Shown here one piece after another: positions 12,366 to 40,200 of a stretch of DNA of 64,000 nt. A program made the translations under genes and the position numbers. Source of the stretch: Glandiceps talaboti (taxonomy: Eukaryota; Hemichordata; Enteropneusta; Spengelidae); the NCBI RefSeq assembly GCF_964340395.1, contig NC_135549.1, positions 21,968,342 to 22,032,341 of the forward strand, in the 5' to 3' direction. The stretch's first letter is position 1. Each line of letters starts with the position of its first letter. A model generated the notes under the pieces. It was not told the origin of the DNA and made no database searches. It saw nothing but the letters and a program-made list of their open reading frames with translations.

Positions 12366-12439
12366 TCAATGAAAGAAGATTCATCACTCACAGATAAATT
12401 CTGACGAGTATCAAAGTCAAAATCAATACTGTCTGCCAT
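12332..12439 (-). CDS. Possible short coding exon (low confidence)
   Basis: The minus strand has an ATG at 12,439 opening a 35-codon frame that starts MADSIDFDFDTRQNLSVSDE and stops at 12,332. The acidic N-terminus and the ATG context suggest a first coding exon. The 14-bp duplicated target lies inside it, so the frame beyond codon 29 comes from the inserted element. No partner exon was found downstream on the minus strand and no family is recognised; it may be chance. Confidence 0.15.
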   Translation of the reverse strand: MADSIDFDFDTRQNLSVSDESSFIDKPLCDKVAPL

Positions 12440-13795
12440 TTGCTTACTATATTAACTCAGACTATACGCTACCCTCTATGTCTATGAATGTTCTCAATCA
12501 TCCAGGTATGAATTCGAAGTTAATAACGAAGTAATTATAATCTATCCTACTGGACTTGCTGTTGTTTAGAATGGCAACAGTTTCACGTCGTATCCTGGGC
12601 GCTTAGTCAGACCAACTGATGATCTGATGACAGATGGTTTGTGACACCTGATAGAGTAGAATTGTCATGTGATGATGAAAACCGTCAATGAATTTTACTG
12701 ATCACAGTGTTGTACGCGCCTGACGCATGACGTAGTCCCCCTCCCCTACGAACTAGCCATCTTTCTTTTTTTTTGTTGTAAAAGTTATTGAACACTTATC
12801 AATAAGCTATATATCCGTCAAGGATAACAATAGCTATGCACAATAGAGCACCAAATGTTAGATTTTATAATGATCACAATTATTCAATAATAAGTAACAC
12901 TTACCATTTAGGATTCATATCTTTGAAATTATATGTATGCTTTTAACTGACTGGTTGTGTAAATGGCAGTCACTAAATAGAGCAGTCTGATTCATTATAA
13001 ACCCATTAATTTGACTGAGCTGTGGTTTCACAGCTTTCGATAATCAAATAAAAAAATGAAGAATTGTAGGTGTTGTTTATCATTGACCTGTATGTATTTC
13101 AGACACTTTTGAATATGCCAAAGGCATTCATAATTTTGTTCTGTTTATGATATATGTATAATCGTCGTACAACTGCTGGGCTTCTCTATGGCACTGTTCA
13201 AGACTCTCAATTTGTGACGTCAGTAGGAGAATTCATCTCGGAGAATATATGCCCTGGCTTGCAATAATTTGTAGTACAGACGACAGAGAAAACGTTCAAT
13301 ATTGTCCAAAAATTTAATCTTGAAGTTACAGTATCACAATTATACTTACGCAAGTTGTGGGGCAAAGTGAGCTTCACGTTGTAAAACAAAACAACATCAA
13401 TCCGGACTGAATTTTATAAACTCACATTTTCTCTAAACAGTTTATTGCATGTATTCCAGTTACTTATTGATGTCAAACTTTGATAGACAGGCAGAATACA
13501 GTAATTCTATTTTTATCAAAAAAGTTATACAAACTACTACGTTGTATCATCTTTATTGTGTATATCTTTATAGTTTTGCATGCTATATTGTAATCAATTG
13601 TAAGATAATATGAATGATATAAAAATAATAACATGAAAATCCACCAATCAATATAATGGAATATACCACCAAAAGAAAACAAAATACAATCAACACTTCT
13701 ATTCAGGAACGTAAGAACATACCATTTATTGGTAGCAGGGGTATAATGAAACAACTTAACATTCTTATGACATATGGGATTGACTTAGATTTCTC
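12440..13795. other. Intergenic and 3' flank of the ZIP gene
   Basis: Unique AT-rich sequence. On the minus strand an AATAAA lies at 13,730-13,725, about 66 nt past the ZIP stop codon, and is the likely poly(A) signal. A TGACG-type motif occurs near 12,730. No other gene is seen. Confidence 0.45.
13725..13730 (-). terminator. AATAAA poly(A) signal for the ZIP transporter gene
   Basis: Canonical hexamer (TTTATT on the plus strand) about 66 nt beyond the stop codon. A second one near 13,550 is an alternative. Confidence 0.5.
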
Positions 13796-26983
<13,188 letters not shown>

Positions 26984-27189
26984 GTTGATTCTATCATCAG
27001 CTTTTGTACTTTTTTTTCAGTTACTTGTAGCAGTAGTACTCACGCATGCACCACTAACCGTTCGGCTATACTTCGCAGTCGGTTACACTCCTCCTGTTTG
27101 TTTGTTTGTTTGTTGAAACAAAGCAAAAATAAATGATGACAAATTAAGAAGTGGATAAAATAAAATATAAAATAATAATGACCGACACA

Positions 27190-27620
27190 CGAGGCTAGCA
27201 CATCAGAAAAATTACATTTGATTTACATGTAAAAAGTGCATGAGATTTACATTTCATTTTAAAAGAATTCAAGCTAGTAGACGTTTTAAGGTCCTTCGGG
27301 AGACCGATTCCAGATTTTAACTCCATTAAAAACAAAAGTTTTCTTAAAAATCTGTGTAAAAGTTTAGGTATGTACAAATCATTTCCCAATTAAGGAGGTC
27401 CTCAATGGTTATGCCCAATAGTGTATCGTGAGTCACGCATTTCAGCTGGTCATGCATCCATGTCCACACATAATTTTAATACCCTTAACTTGTCTTACCT
27501 TTCTCTGTGAAGATCCAATAAGCATAACTTTGGTCTTTTGGGAATTTATACACATTTCGTTGACATCAAACCAATTCACAGTAGAAGTGAAAATAATCAG
27601 ATGGGTCGTTACAGAATTAT
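27190..27620 (-). pseudogene. Non-LTR retrotransposon (LINE) reverse-transcriptase remnant
   Basis: Conceptual minus-strand translation across frames gives a segment like NWFDVNEMCINSQKTKVMLI, the W...N.M.IN..KTK.M motif of LINE reverse transcriptases. About 130 bp further on, FNGVKIWNRSP and, in another frame, LKTSTSLNSFKMKCKSHAL match the usual C-terminal end of such ORF2 proteins (KVWN.LP..L....SL..FK..LK). Stops and at least one frameshift make it a dead fragment. Confidence 0.65.
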
Positions 27621-28014
27621 GAGACTTGAAATGACTATTTTGTCATTGAAGACGTGAGATGCGCGCTGCGTGAGATACGCGCCGCGTGTTTGTCGATAGG
27701 GAGATTGTTATCCGATATTGTTACTGAAACCTTGTCATGGACCAAATCGCCAATCTGATCTGATGTGACTATTTCGTCATCGTCTGTGGCAAATAATCCA
27801 TCACATCTGATTGGTCAGTCTGTATTTCATCTTCAGCGTGACATTTCCGTGATAGGTCACTGACCCGATGTGTCATCGACCTTTGAGGCTTTGGCTTTGT
27901 GTGCGGATAACAGGATAAAAAACAGGTTGTACATTTTCTGCTGAGCTACAATCTGACTATATTCCGATCATATGTCCGACCACAGGGAGCTCAGGCTCAG
28001 TTAGTTTTGTTTAC

Positions 28015-28145
28015 AAATACAAACAAACAAGTAACAAACAAACAATCAAGTAAGTAAGTAAGTAAACAAACAAATAAACAAAACAAACAAACAAACAAAC
28101 AAACAAACAAACAAAACAAACAAACAAACAAACAAACAAACAAAC
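28015..28145. repeat. (AAAC)n / (TTTG)n microsatellite
   Basis: Imperfect tetranucleotide run with AAGT interruptions, followed by a 12-base poly(C) tract at 28,204. Confidence 0.95.
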
Positions 28146-28270
28146 CGACACATGAGTAGATACATACATGAGTAAACGACAACAAACCAACGAACAAACA
28201 CTTCCCCCCCCCCCCACATGGTCACATCTGGAAATAAGAAAATACAGGGGCATATAGTAAACAAGCGACC

Positions 28271-30530
28271 TATCGGTCAGAATAGCTCTACTGTTGTTTT
28301 TATTTAATTAAATTTTTTATTTTGGTAACATGTAAAAGTGGTTCAGTTCTTCAGCTCTTCACTATGCAGTTTTGTTTTAGCGATGTAATAAAGTGGTTAG
28401 TGGTTTCATATGATGTCTCACTATAAAACACATTATACACAGAAAGTTGGTGATGTATTGTACTTTTATACCATACATGTAGTCACCATTTTATTAAAAA
28501 AAATCTACTGTTATGAAAAATAATCACTGGGAGAAATGCACACAGGAAAAAGAAAAAAAGAGGATTTTGAGGTTGGCTATAAATAATTCCAATGTCTTAC
28601 AGCTTTAACCCTGGAAAATTTTAATGATGAATGAAATAAACTAGGGATCTATCATCTAAAATAATTTTGAGACAATTCGAATTTCAATTTTCTAACAAAT
28701 TTACCGAGTCAACAACATTCAACTTGTACTAGTTGTAGTAGACATAACATCGTCTGATATTTTAATTTATGGGGTTTCTTGTGACCGGCGCGTGTCAGTA
28801 GACTCGGCCAATTTTTTTTCATCATTCTATTGTATTTAAACCTTGTACTTGACATTTCGCAATATTTAGAATTCTCAACAAATTACCTCAACATGCCTCA
28901 CCTCGCTCGTACTCAAAGCAGTCCCGGTATGATCACTGACTAGTCGTGCTTGCATACGGAGTAATCTGGGACTCGATTCTGATTATTTTTACCTGCCAAA
29001 TATTTGTTTTACATGTAAACTGTCGGCCAAAAAACAAAGTTTGGTCGATTCACAGTCGGCAGTGAGACTGCTCTTGCATAACTTCAACCGCATGCCAAGG
29101 CATGCCTTCCTTACATGAGTTGTCTTCATTCTGGTTCACTGTCACTCCAAATTGCACGACAATATAGAATTAATCACAAGATACAGTTTATCTGAAAACA
29201 TCAAACTTTTATAGTGGGTCTGAAGTGTGATTTTAGTGAGTACCAAGAACTCCCGTGTTGTTGCTGTGGAAAATCGCACAGACGTCAAACGAGGTCAGCT
29301 TCAGCTTCCGGGTCAAATCAGCCATTTTCTACCAAAAATTCTTGAACGGTCCGGACTGTTACACAACGATCCTACTAAATTTACTTGCCATGGTTATTTA
29401 AAACACATAAAAATCCACCTTTTTGTGAAATTTGTAAACTTTCCGGTCCTTATTGAGGAAACTACGAGCATGGAGGGTTATACTTCCATGCTATATATGA
29501 GCGAAAAACTGGGTCGAAATTTCAGGGCCTCAAGTATGCGTCCCGAATTCGTCGGAAAATCGGTATTCCTAAATGTAATGCCAAAATTTATTTTGCTGGC
29601 ACGAAAGAAGAGATATCAGTTGAGGTTTAGGCGTTTTCAGTATCTAAAATTGGGAACTCTAGTGAAAGTTACGGCGAATTGAAAATACCGAAAAATAAGG
29701 CCTGTGAGCAGCCATTCAAATTGTCGCTATATGGAGCATATGACTCGTGAGGATAGAGTATATGCAAATGAGGGTATTGCGGACTGGCTGATTATGTAGA
29801 AGGGGTGCAAAATTTGGATTTGAAGTTTACAACCCTGTTGTGAACAAACACTTGTCATTTGGGCGCACAATGCGTAGAATTACGACTATAGCATATATTA
29901 CATTGCTTGTTTGACGTCAAAAGTATCTTTTGAAAAGTGGCTGTTTACTTAAAGTCTCGTGGACTGATTTCCAATATGGCGTCGGCCATAATGCTCATTA
30001 ATATATTCATTTTTTTCTTTAAATTACAAAAAAATTATAAAAAATAGAAAAGAAGATATGCTGACTTGAAATTAACAAATCTGAGTAAGCTACCCCCTTT
30101 TTTAAAAAAAAAACACACATAAAAAATTGAAAATGGCACAGATCAACTTGGCATGAACAAATCTGAATAGCCTCCCCCCAGGGAACATGCACACCAAATA
30201 TCGAAGAATTCTGACTGTCACTTTCGGAGAAGTTGATGAAAATATAAAAATTTGACGGACACCTATGATTCACTCTACTCTATACCTCTTATACACCTAT
30301 ACCTAAAGCTACGCTTTCAGCTTTCGCTGACAGCGGAGCTAAAAAACATAATTGTAATCCGTGTTGCATAGAAACATAGATATTGATATGCAATTACCTA
30401 GTCTTTCATGTCTGCCATGCTAGCCCCCCTGTGGTTTAGCCTCTTTATGTATACTCAACCCCTCCTATCATACTGTGTCAGTGTCAGTTTGCTCCTAAAT
30501 AAGCTTTAGTGTGTTTTGCATAAGTTAAAA
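28271..30530. other. Intergenic; one unexplained 151-codon frame, otherwise nothing recognised
   Basis: Mostly unique sequence. An open frame at 29,227-29,682 (+) has no recognised domain. A 'gtgcttgcatacggagtaa' phrase near 28,948 is shared with a hairpin at 23,530. No exon pattern is supported. Confidence 0.4.
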
Positions 30531-31310
30531 GGGAACACCAGTCAAGGAAATAGAGACATTGTCATAAACTGTGGGTTCTTGAGAGTCATTTGATGATTTT
30601 ACATCACCTACAATTAATTGCGATTTTAGAGAAACATCAAATTGATCTTGTGCATTTATAAGGTATCTATGGTTACACAATGATTATTCATGACTCCTGA
30701 GCATTTACTCCCTTCAGTGTAAAACATATCTCATGAATATTCAATGTTCAACCATGAATATATTACTGCTGACTCCCATGATGCAATGGTCCACAGGAAA
30801 TATATATTATATTGTAACAAATATGAAAGTGGACACAGAGGGCGTGCGAGATTAGCATTACTGGACGAGTGAGTATGTTCGTGGAATGCAGAAAGATGGT
30901 AGAAGTCATGTACAAGTAGTAGTTCGCCTGTATGGAGGAGAACTGATATCTTGGTTGTCCTTGGAACGTGGTTTGGGAAGCAGGTAGCTGAACAGACCTT
31001 GGAGGGTCTGATGAACCTGTGTGAGTGGTCCAGAAAGCTGAAAAGGCTGTGGAGGGCCTCCAGGGAGTTTATCTAGATGAAGGAATTACCAACAGTGTGT
31101 ACTGTGATTACGTAACTATCGAACAATAGAACAATAGTATTAGTAAGACTGCAATTTTCTTATGTATGCTGTCCAACCTGTGTCAATTGCTACAATATAT
31201 GTCACAAGATGAACTTGATGTTTCTGTGAAATCAGGTGATGTAAAATCATGAAAAGACTTCAGAACCCATAGTTTATGAAAATGTCACTATTTTCAGGAG
31301 TGGTGTTCCC
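30531..31310. mobile_element. TIR element, family B, ~780 bp
   Basis: The left end GGGAACACCA (30,531) is inverted at the right end TGGTGTTCCC (31,310). The similarity extends inward about 110 bp (phrases 'cataaactgtgggttctt', 'ttttacatcacct', 'gaaacatcaaattgatcttgtg'). A related left-end copy lies at 44,096. No transposase frame is visible. Confidence 0.8.
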
Positions 31311-31698
31311 CCTTAGATTTTGTACTCTGACTCCCATCAATGTGAAGTCTCATATCATCAAGTCTTGGTGACATAACGTGTGTTACTTTATACATAAGAA
31401 AGAATTTTATCCTTTCCAAAGAAATTAAAAATGCTAATAGTAAATGCTTCACCAAATATCATATTGTACATATTAAACACTGGCATCCTTTGAAATCACT
31501 TTTCAGCGGTTTGTGTGATAGCGTCTGTCCCGTCTATCACAGTGCTAGTGATGGTCAGGTCCAATGACATGATTTAATATGCTTGAAGTCCCATATGGAA
31601 CACACCATTTTTGTCACAATGGTTACGATAGACATTTATATTTTGACATACTTATGTGTTCACTTTAAGTCTTTTAAATAGTTTATGTAATATTGAAG
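31311..31698. other. 3' flank of the EGF-like gene
   Basis: AT-rich sequence, presumably 3' UTR plus intergenic. I see no confident poly(A) signal close to the stop. Confidence 0.35.
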
Positions 31699-35202
<3,504 letters not shown>

Positions 35203-35419
35203 ACAAACTTCGTAGATGGTCTTGAAATTGAAAGTATATTGGACACGCAATAGATGTATCTACACCCAGGGTATCTACAATGAAGATCAACATTATCAAG
35301 ATAAATTTCATCCCCATTGGGCTTCATAGTATCATGAATATTGTGCTTTGATATTATCACATATATGTATACACACGTGACAATAATGATATCACTGTCT
35401 AAAAAATATCATATAATAT

Positions 35420-35790
35420 CAATCAATCTTTATTGCATGACAATTACATGCCATAGCAAGCATGGTAATTAAAGCATCCGAAAAAATAGCATACAGAAAT
35501 AAAGTGAATAAAAAACAAACCTTTAGCCAACTGCTGGAGGACTGTTTACATCAACGAGAAATTTTCCAAGAGGAAGTTTATCATCAGAGGTCAAAATGTG
35601 CAAAAATTTACTTTTGTCATTTAAGGAATGAAAATTTGAATTATTTAATGACAAAGAAGAAAACATTGCCTTTCTTTCATTTGTATAATGAGAACAAAGA
35701 ATTAAATAAAATTCATCTTCTACCATATTTTGACAAAATTTACAGAATCTTTCATCTACAGCAATCTTAGGAGTAGACATTACTACTATA
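35420..35790 (-). pseudogene. Non-LTR retrotransposon 3'-end remnant
   Basis: The minus-strand frame 35,780-35,523 gives VDERFCKFCQ, then EDEFYLILCSHYTNERKAMF, the CxxC...EDEFH.L..C..Y...R pattern found at the C-terminal end of many LINE ORF2 proteins. Beyond the stop lies GCATGCAATAAAGATTGATT-type sequence near 35,425, as at a LINE 3' end. The element sits in the 5' region of the EGF-like gene and is truncated. Confidence 0.65.
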
Positions 35791-35985
35791 CTAATGTTGA
35801 TTTAGCCCCCCAAAAATCATGTAAATCTTAAAGGAGACACGGAGGCAAGGGAGAGATGTCGAGACGTACCGACGACAAAACATCAACAGAATGTATAACA
35901 GCGTTGAAGAATCTTAATCATGATCACACATCATATCTACACCACAATACTATTAAACAGCAGATCTAAACCTTTCTAAACTTAC

Positions 35986-36290
35986 CAGGGACTGTATTCA
36001 CAAGATGCTACGTTGAACTTAGTTGTGCCGACACGTGAAATCCAACCACCACTGGCACCAGTTTGTTTTCGAAAGGATATGCTGCGCACATGTTGATTAC
36101 GTATGACCAAGGCAGTTCACGCATTTCGTAGAAATGCTACTATATTTGTAATCACCACCAACAGGAAATGATTGTTCTCTACATATGAAAACATTAAAAC
36201 GTTTTCTTTCTACGGAAAATTAGTCACCAGCCTTTCTCCGCCTTGTCAGATGTAAATATTGATAGACGCATAGCGCATGCGCTTTCGTCT
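35986..36290 (-). promoter_or_regulatory. Likely promoter and 5' UTR exon of the EGF-like gene, with NRF1-type site
   Basis: A strong donor (CTG|GTAAGT on the minus strand) ends an upstream untranslated exon at 35,986. Upstream of it lies a perfect palindromic GCGCATGCGC at 36,273-36,282, an NRF1-type motif common in animal housekeeping promoters. The transcription start is not pinned down. Confidence 0.4.
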
Positions 36291-37219
36291 GACTACCTCG
36301 ACCTCAGCTGACCTTCAATCCGAATACAAACAATGATCAAACACACACACACAAGTGAAATCGTGGTTGCACATATACACCTGCAATAATTGTAGCGTTA
36401 CTTTTGATTTTGAGGTTTTTTTTATCTAACTACATTATTTTGTCATTTTTTGGTATGATCCCACCGCTGCCACCTGTTCCAAATCCTACTGCTATCACAT
36501 TCCACCACTGCCACCATTGTATGGTAATATCATAACATATCGATGAAATGCAGTGAATTAACTGTTAGTTTGTTAGTTGTGGTGTGAGGAGAGGAGTGGG
36601 TCCAGTAATAAAGGAGGAACAGCGTGACAAGATATCTGATGATGATAATTTACAGTTACTGTAACAACAACTACATATATGGACAGTGACAGAGTGGCAG
36701 GCTCATTGAAATAGAAACATATATATCCATGATAAAAAAAATTATATTAATTTATGCAAATATTATGAAAACAGGGAAATATTAAACTCCTAGCTTCTGT
36801 ATGGGCGATCGTGATGTGTTTTTTGTTTTGTATATTTGTACTGTTTTGTTCGACTTGGATGATGTAATAAAATAATCACAGCGAAATTAGGGGTATTGGA
36901 ATTGGGTCCCTTGAATTAGGGAGGTCCTAAAACAGCTTTATAAAGGCGGGTACTCAAAAAAATACAAAAAGTCTCGCTCACCGATCCCCTCCCCGTCATA
37001 AATAATGAACGATCCCTTATCCGGTTACTATTCTGCGCATGCTCCAATGGGTCAACCCTGTTACGGTGGTCGTCAGCTCGGGTTATTTAAAAACGATTTA
37101 GTTCTCAGGACACTTGCAAGTTGCATGTACAGGAAGTTGTAGATTAGTGGCTAACTGAAAATAAGTAAATCATTCGACTGTTTGATGAGATTTATTAATT
37201 GTTTACCCTCCAGTTCAAG
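36291..37219 (+). promoter_or_regulatory. Head-to-head intergenic region and glutaredoxin-fusion promoter
   Basis: The space between the divergent EGF-like and glutaredoxin-fusion genes. TGCGCATGC at 37,034-37,042 followed by CCAATGG (37,044-37,050) lies about 170 bp upstream of the glutaredoxin start codon. The middle (36,300-36,950) is AT-rich without recognisable elements. Confidence 0.4.
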
Positions 37220-40200
37220 ATGCCTGAGTTAAAAGGGAGAATTATCGTGTATTCTATCGTCGGTTGTCCACACTGTATGCGGGCTAAGAGTACTCTGCAA
37301 CAGTTAGGTTTAGCGTACACCGACGTCAGCCTCGATAACTACCCTGACTCTGTACGTCAAGATGTCCGAACAAGGACTTCTAGTACAACAGTACCACAGA
37401 TATTTTTCAACGCTCACCACATCGGTGGAAACTCAGAGCTTCAAGAGTTGGTAAGTGTACGGTACTTGGTTTACATGTAAATTGTAATAGTGATTTGGGA
37501 TGGATGAAGGGCTGGGGTTGGTGTATCACTTGCGAACAATGTAAGGGGACACATTTAGAGAGAGACATGAAAGAAAAATTATGAAAGTGTTGACTGGCCA
37601 TCCATCTTGTCTTTACCAATTGTCCATTGTGATAATTGCACCATGTGTTTTTGTGATGATGTTTATGAATTTAACAAGTTTGATCAAGATTTCTGAACTT
37701 AGGTCAGTGTGCCATAGATATGGGATACATACATTCAGGTCACTGTGCCCACAGACACTTGTTTCATGATATATGTTTCAGAATATAATAAGATATCGAT
37801 AATATTGACATGTTTGGCCAATAATGTATGAAAGTGGTAAAAATTAACACTGATCGTGTAAGTATGGGCTAACACAATCCCAGAAACCTGTGTTATTTAC
37901 ACCATTATTGGCCAAATATGCCAATATCATTATGTAATAATCCTGAAACTTACATATCTCAGGACACAAGTGTCTATGACTGTGCTGTTGATAGGGGTAT
38001 ACATTATACACCCAGGCTGTGTTCTTTTCATCCCAGGTCAGGGTCAATACAAACTTATAAAGGTGTTGGAAACATCATATGAAGATCATCTTTTTTTGTG
38101 AAATTAGAGGAAATTATGCATTTCTCAATAATTGTGTTATGCTGTTTGCCAAGTCATGGCATGGATGGGTTGTGATGACATGACGTACCATGTATTCGTA
38201 TTCCTCAGTAATTGTGCTATAGTTTTTTTTTGCCAAGTCATGGCATGGATAGGTAGGTAGTCTTGACATCACAATTCAACAAAGGGTGGTCTTTGTAACA
38301 AGGTGACCCATTGTTATGTTCTGAGGTCAAGTGAAAGGTATTCATGCATTTAGTGTTGGTTTCACCTAGTCACAAGTAACCAGATGAAGAAATACAAAAC
38401 AAATATCAGTATTTCATTAGTTTCAAATCTTATAATAAATTACTGTCTTTATTATATCTAAAAATGCTGCTGATCTGGCATTGTTCCTACTACTATTGTG
38501 GTTTTGGATGGTAACTGCTTGTTCATACCATTGACTGCAACCTTGTATGTTATAGTATTACAGTTTACACTTCAGATACATAGACATTTATCTAAGCCAA
38601 ATGACAAAGATAGTGCTAAGTCACTGAACAGCATTGTGGTCAGATCGAGTGCTTGCATGATTTAGGATTATTTAAGAACAGGTTCACCAAGAAATTATAC
38701 TAGAATGTAGACGAACAATAGTTTAATATATTTAATATAAATCAAAAAATTAATAACAGCTGTTGTTGCATAGAGGAAACGACCATCTCTTACGGAAATG
38801 GACTGTAGTATTCCTAAAAGATTATTCCTATAAGATCTTATAGTATTTTGGCCCCTTTCTTAAAGGAATATTTTACAATTCCTATAGGAATTAGGATAGT
38901 CTTAAAGGAATCTTTTAGGACAGTCCTATAGGAATGATCAGTCCTATAGGAATCCTATAAGAATACTATAGACCATTTCCGTAAGGGATGACACAGTACA
39001 TGTATGTTGGTGTAAGTATGTATCCATAGAGTTCCCCCATTCCTAAATAAACCTCTTTTACAGTGACTTTACAAAGTTTTAATGAGACTACTAGTATTAG
39101 AAACACATGAATATCTTGCTCTGCTATTCAGGTCAAACATGGTCTACAAACTCATAGTCCACTCTGTCATTGATATAGGGATTCCATTTACAAGTACATG
39201 TATGTCTCAGTACACAACCCCATTATTATGCTGTTGACATACCAAGCTGTATTATATAATCTGGTCAACCTCTCTCAGAGGAGGCCAGTGAGGGCAGAAT
39301 GACATGGCATATCTTACAGCCTAACGTGGGGTAGAAATGATTACAAAAAATTAAAATTTGTGTCAGGTATATACATGTACATGTATATGTAGTGCGGGTC
39401 AAACTTTTTGCAAGGATGGACGTGGGGTTATAATTTTTGTACCTTGTATTTTAAAATGATTCTGTGTGTTCGCTCTGTAATCTTTGAACTGATATGCAGT
39501 ACATGTATATTTATTTTTCTTGATATCTCTGCATTTCAGGTGAAAGACCAGGCTAGGTTAGATTCCCTGATAGAGGAGTTGATTAATAATGAGGCACCAG
39601 ATGATGCCCCACAGCCACCTGACCCAAGTCTCATGAAGGATACAGAAATTGGTAAGCATATATTACACAGTTTGTCAAATTTCTACATTTTATAAGAGAT
39701 GATCACACAATGTCACACAAGCTCAATAAATGAACTTAGTTTGTTTAGGCCAAAATAGATCCTCCCCCAAATGAACATTCACAAGTGAGACATTGATATG
39801 TTTACATTGTATTGTATGATTTGAACCATGATGATAATTGTAGTGATCACATCACTACAATTGATGCAATGTAAAAACATGATGGTCAAGCACATTAAAA
39901 TACTAACAGAACCCAAACACTCTAAATCACATTTAGCAGTAAATACGGTAGTTGATCATCTTACCAACGTCTCAGTAGTAAATACAGAGCTGTTATCATG
40001 GAAGGTGTGAATGTTTTAAAATTTGGTTTGAAGTGTGAAAATGAAGTCCGGTATTCATCCCTAAGTTTGTGATAAATTTGTAAATATTTTATGATTTCTC
40101 ACATTCTTTGAAAACTCTTACATACTGAAATTGATCAACACGCCCAGAATTTAGTCATTTCAAAGATTGTAACGAGGCAGACTCGAATGTTTGAAAGACA

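Larger units (their letters stand above)
26984..28270. other. 5' flank of the ZIP gene with LINE remnant and AAAC repeats
   Basis: A 'ctcctgtttgtttgtttg' run follows the ZIP start, then the LINE remnant (listed separately). About 27,640-28,000 is slightly GC-richer, with 'gcgcgctgcgtgag' and repeated 'atctgat' phrases. I see no certain promoter element. Confidence 0.4.

Noticed and set aside
37199-37219. Upstream extension of the glutaredoxin frame
   Set aside because: It would need a TTG start; the ATG at 37,220 begins exactly at the glutaredoxin fold.
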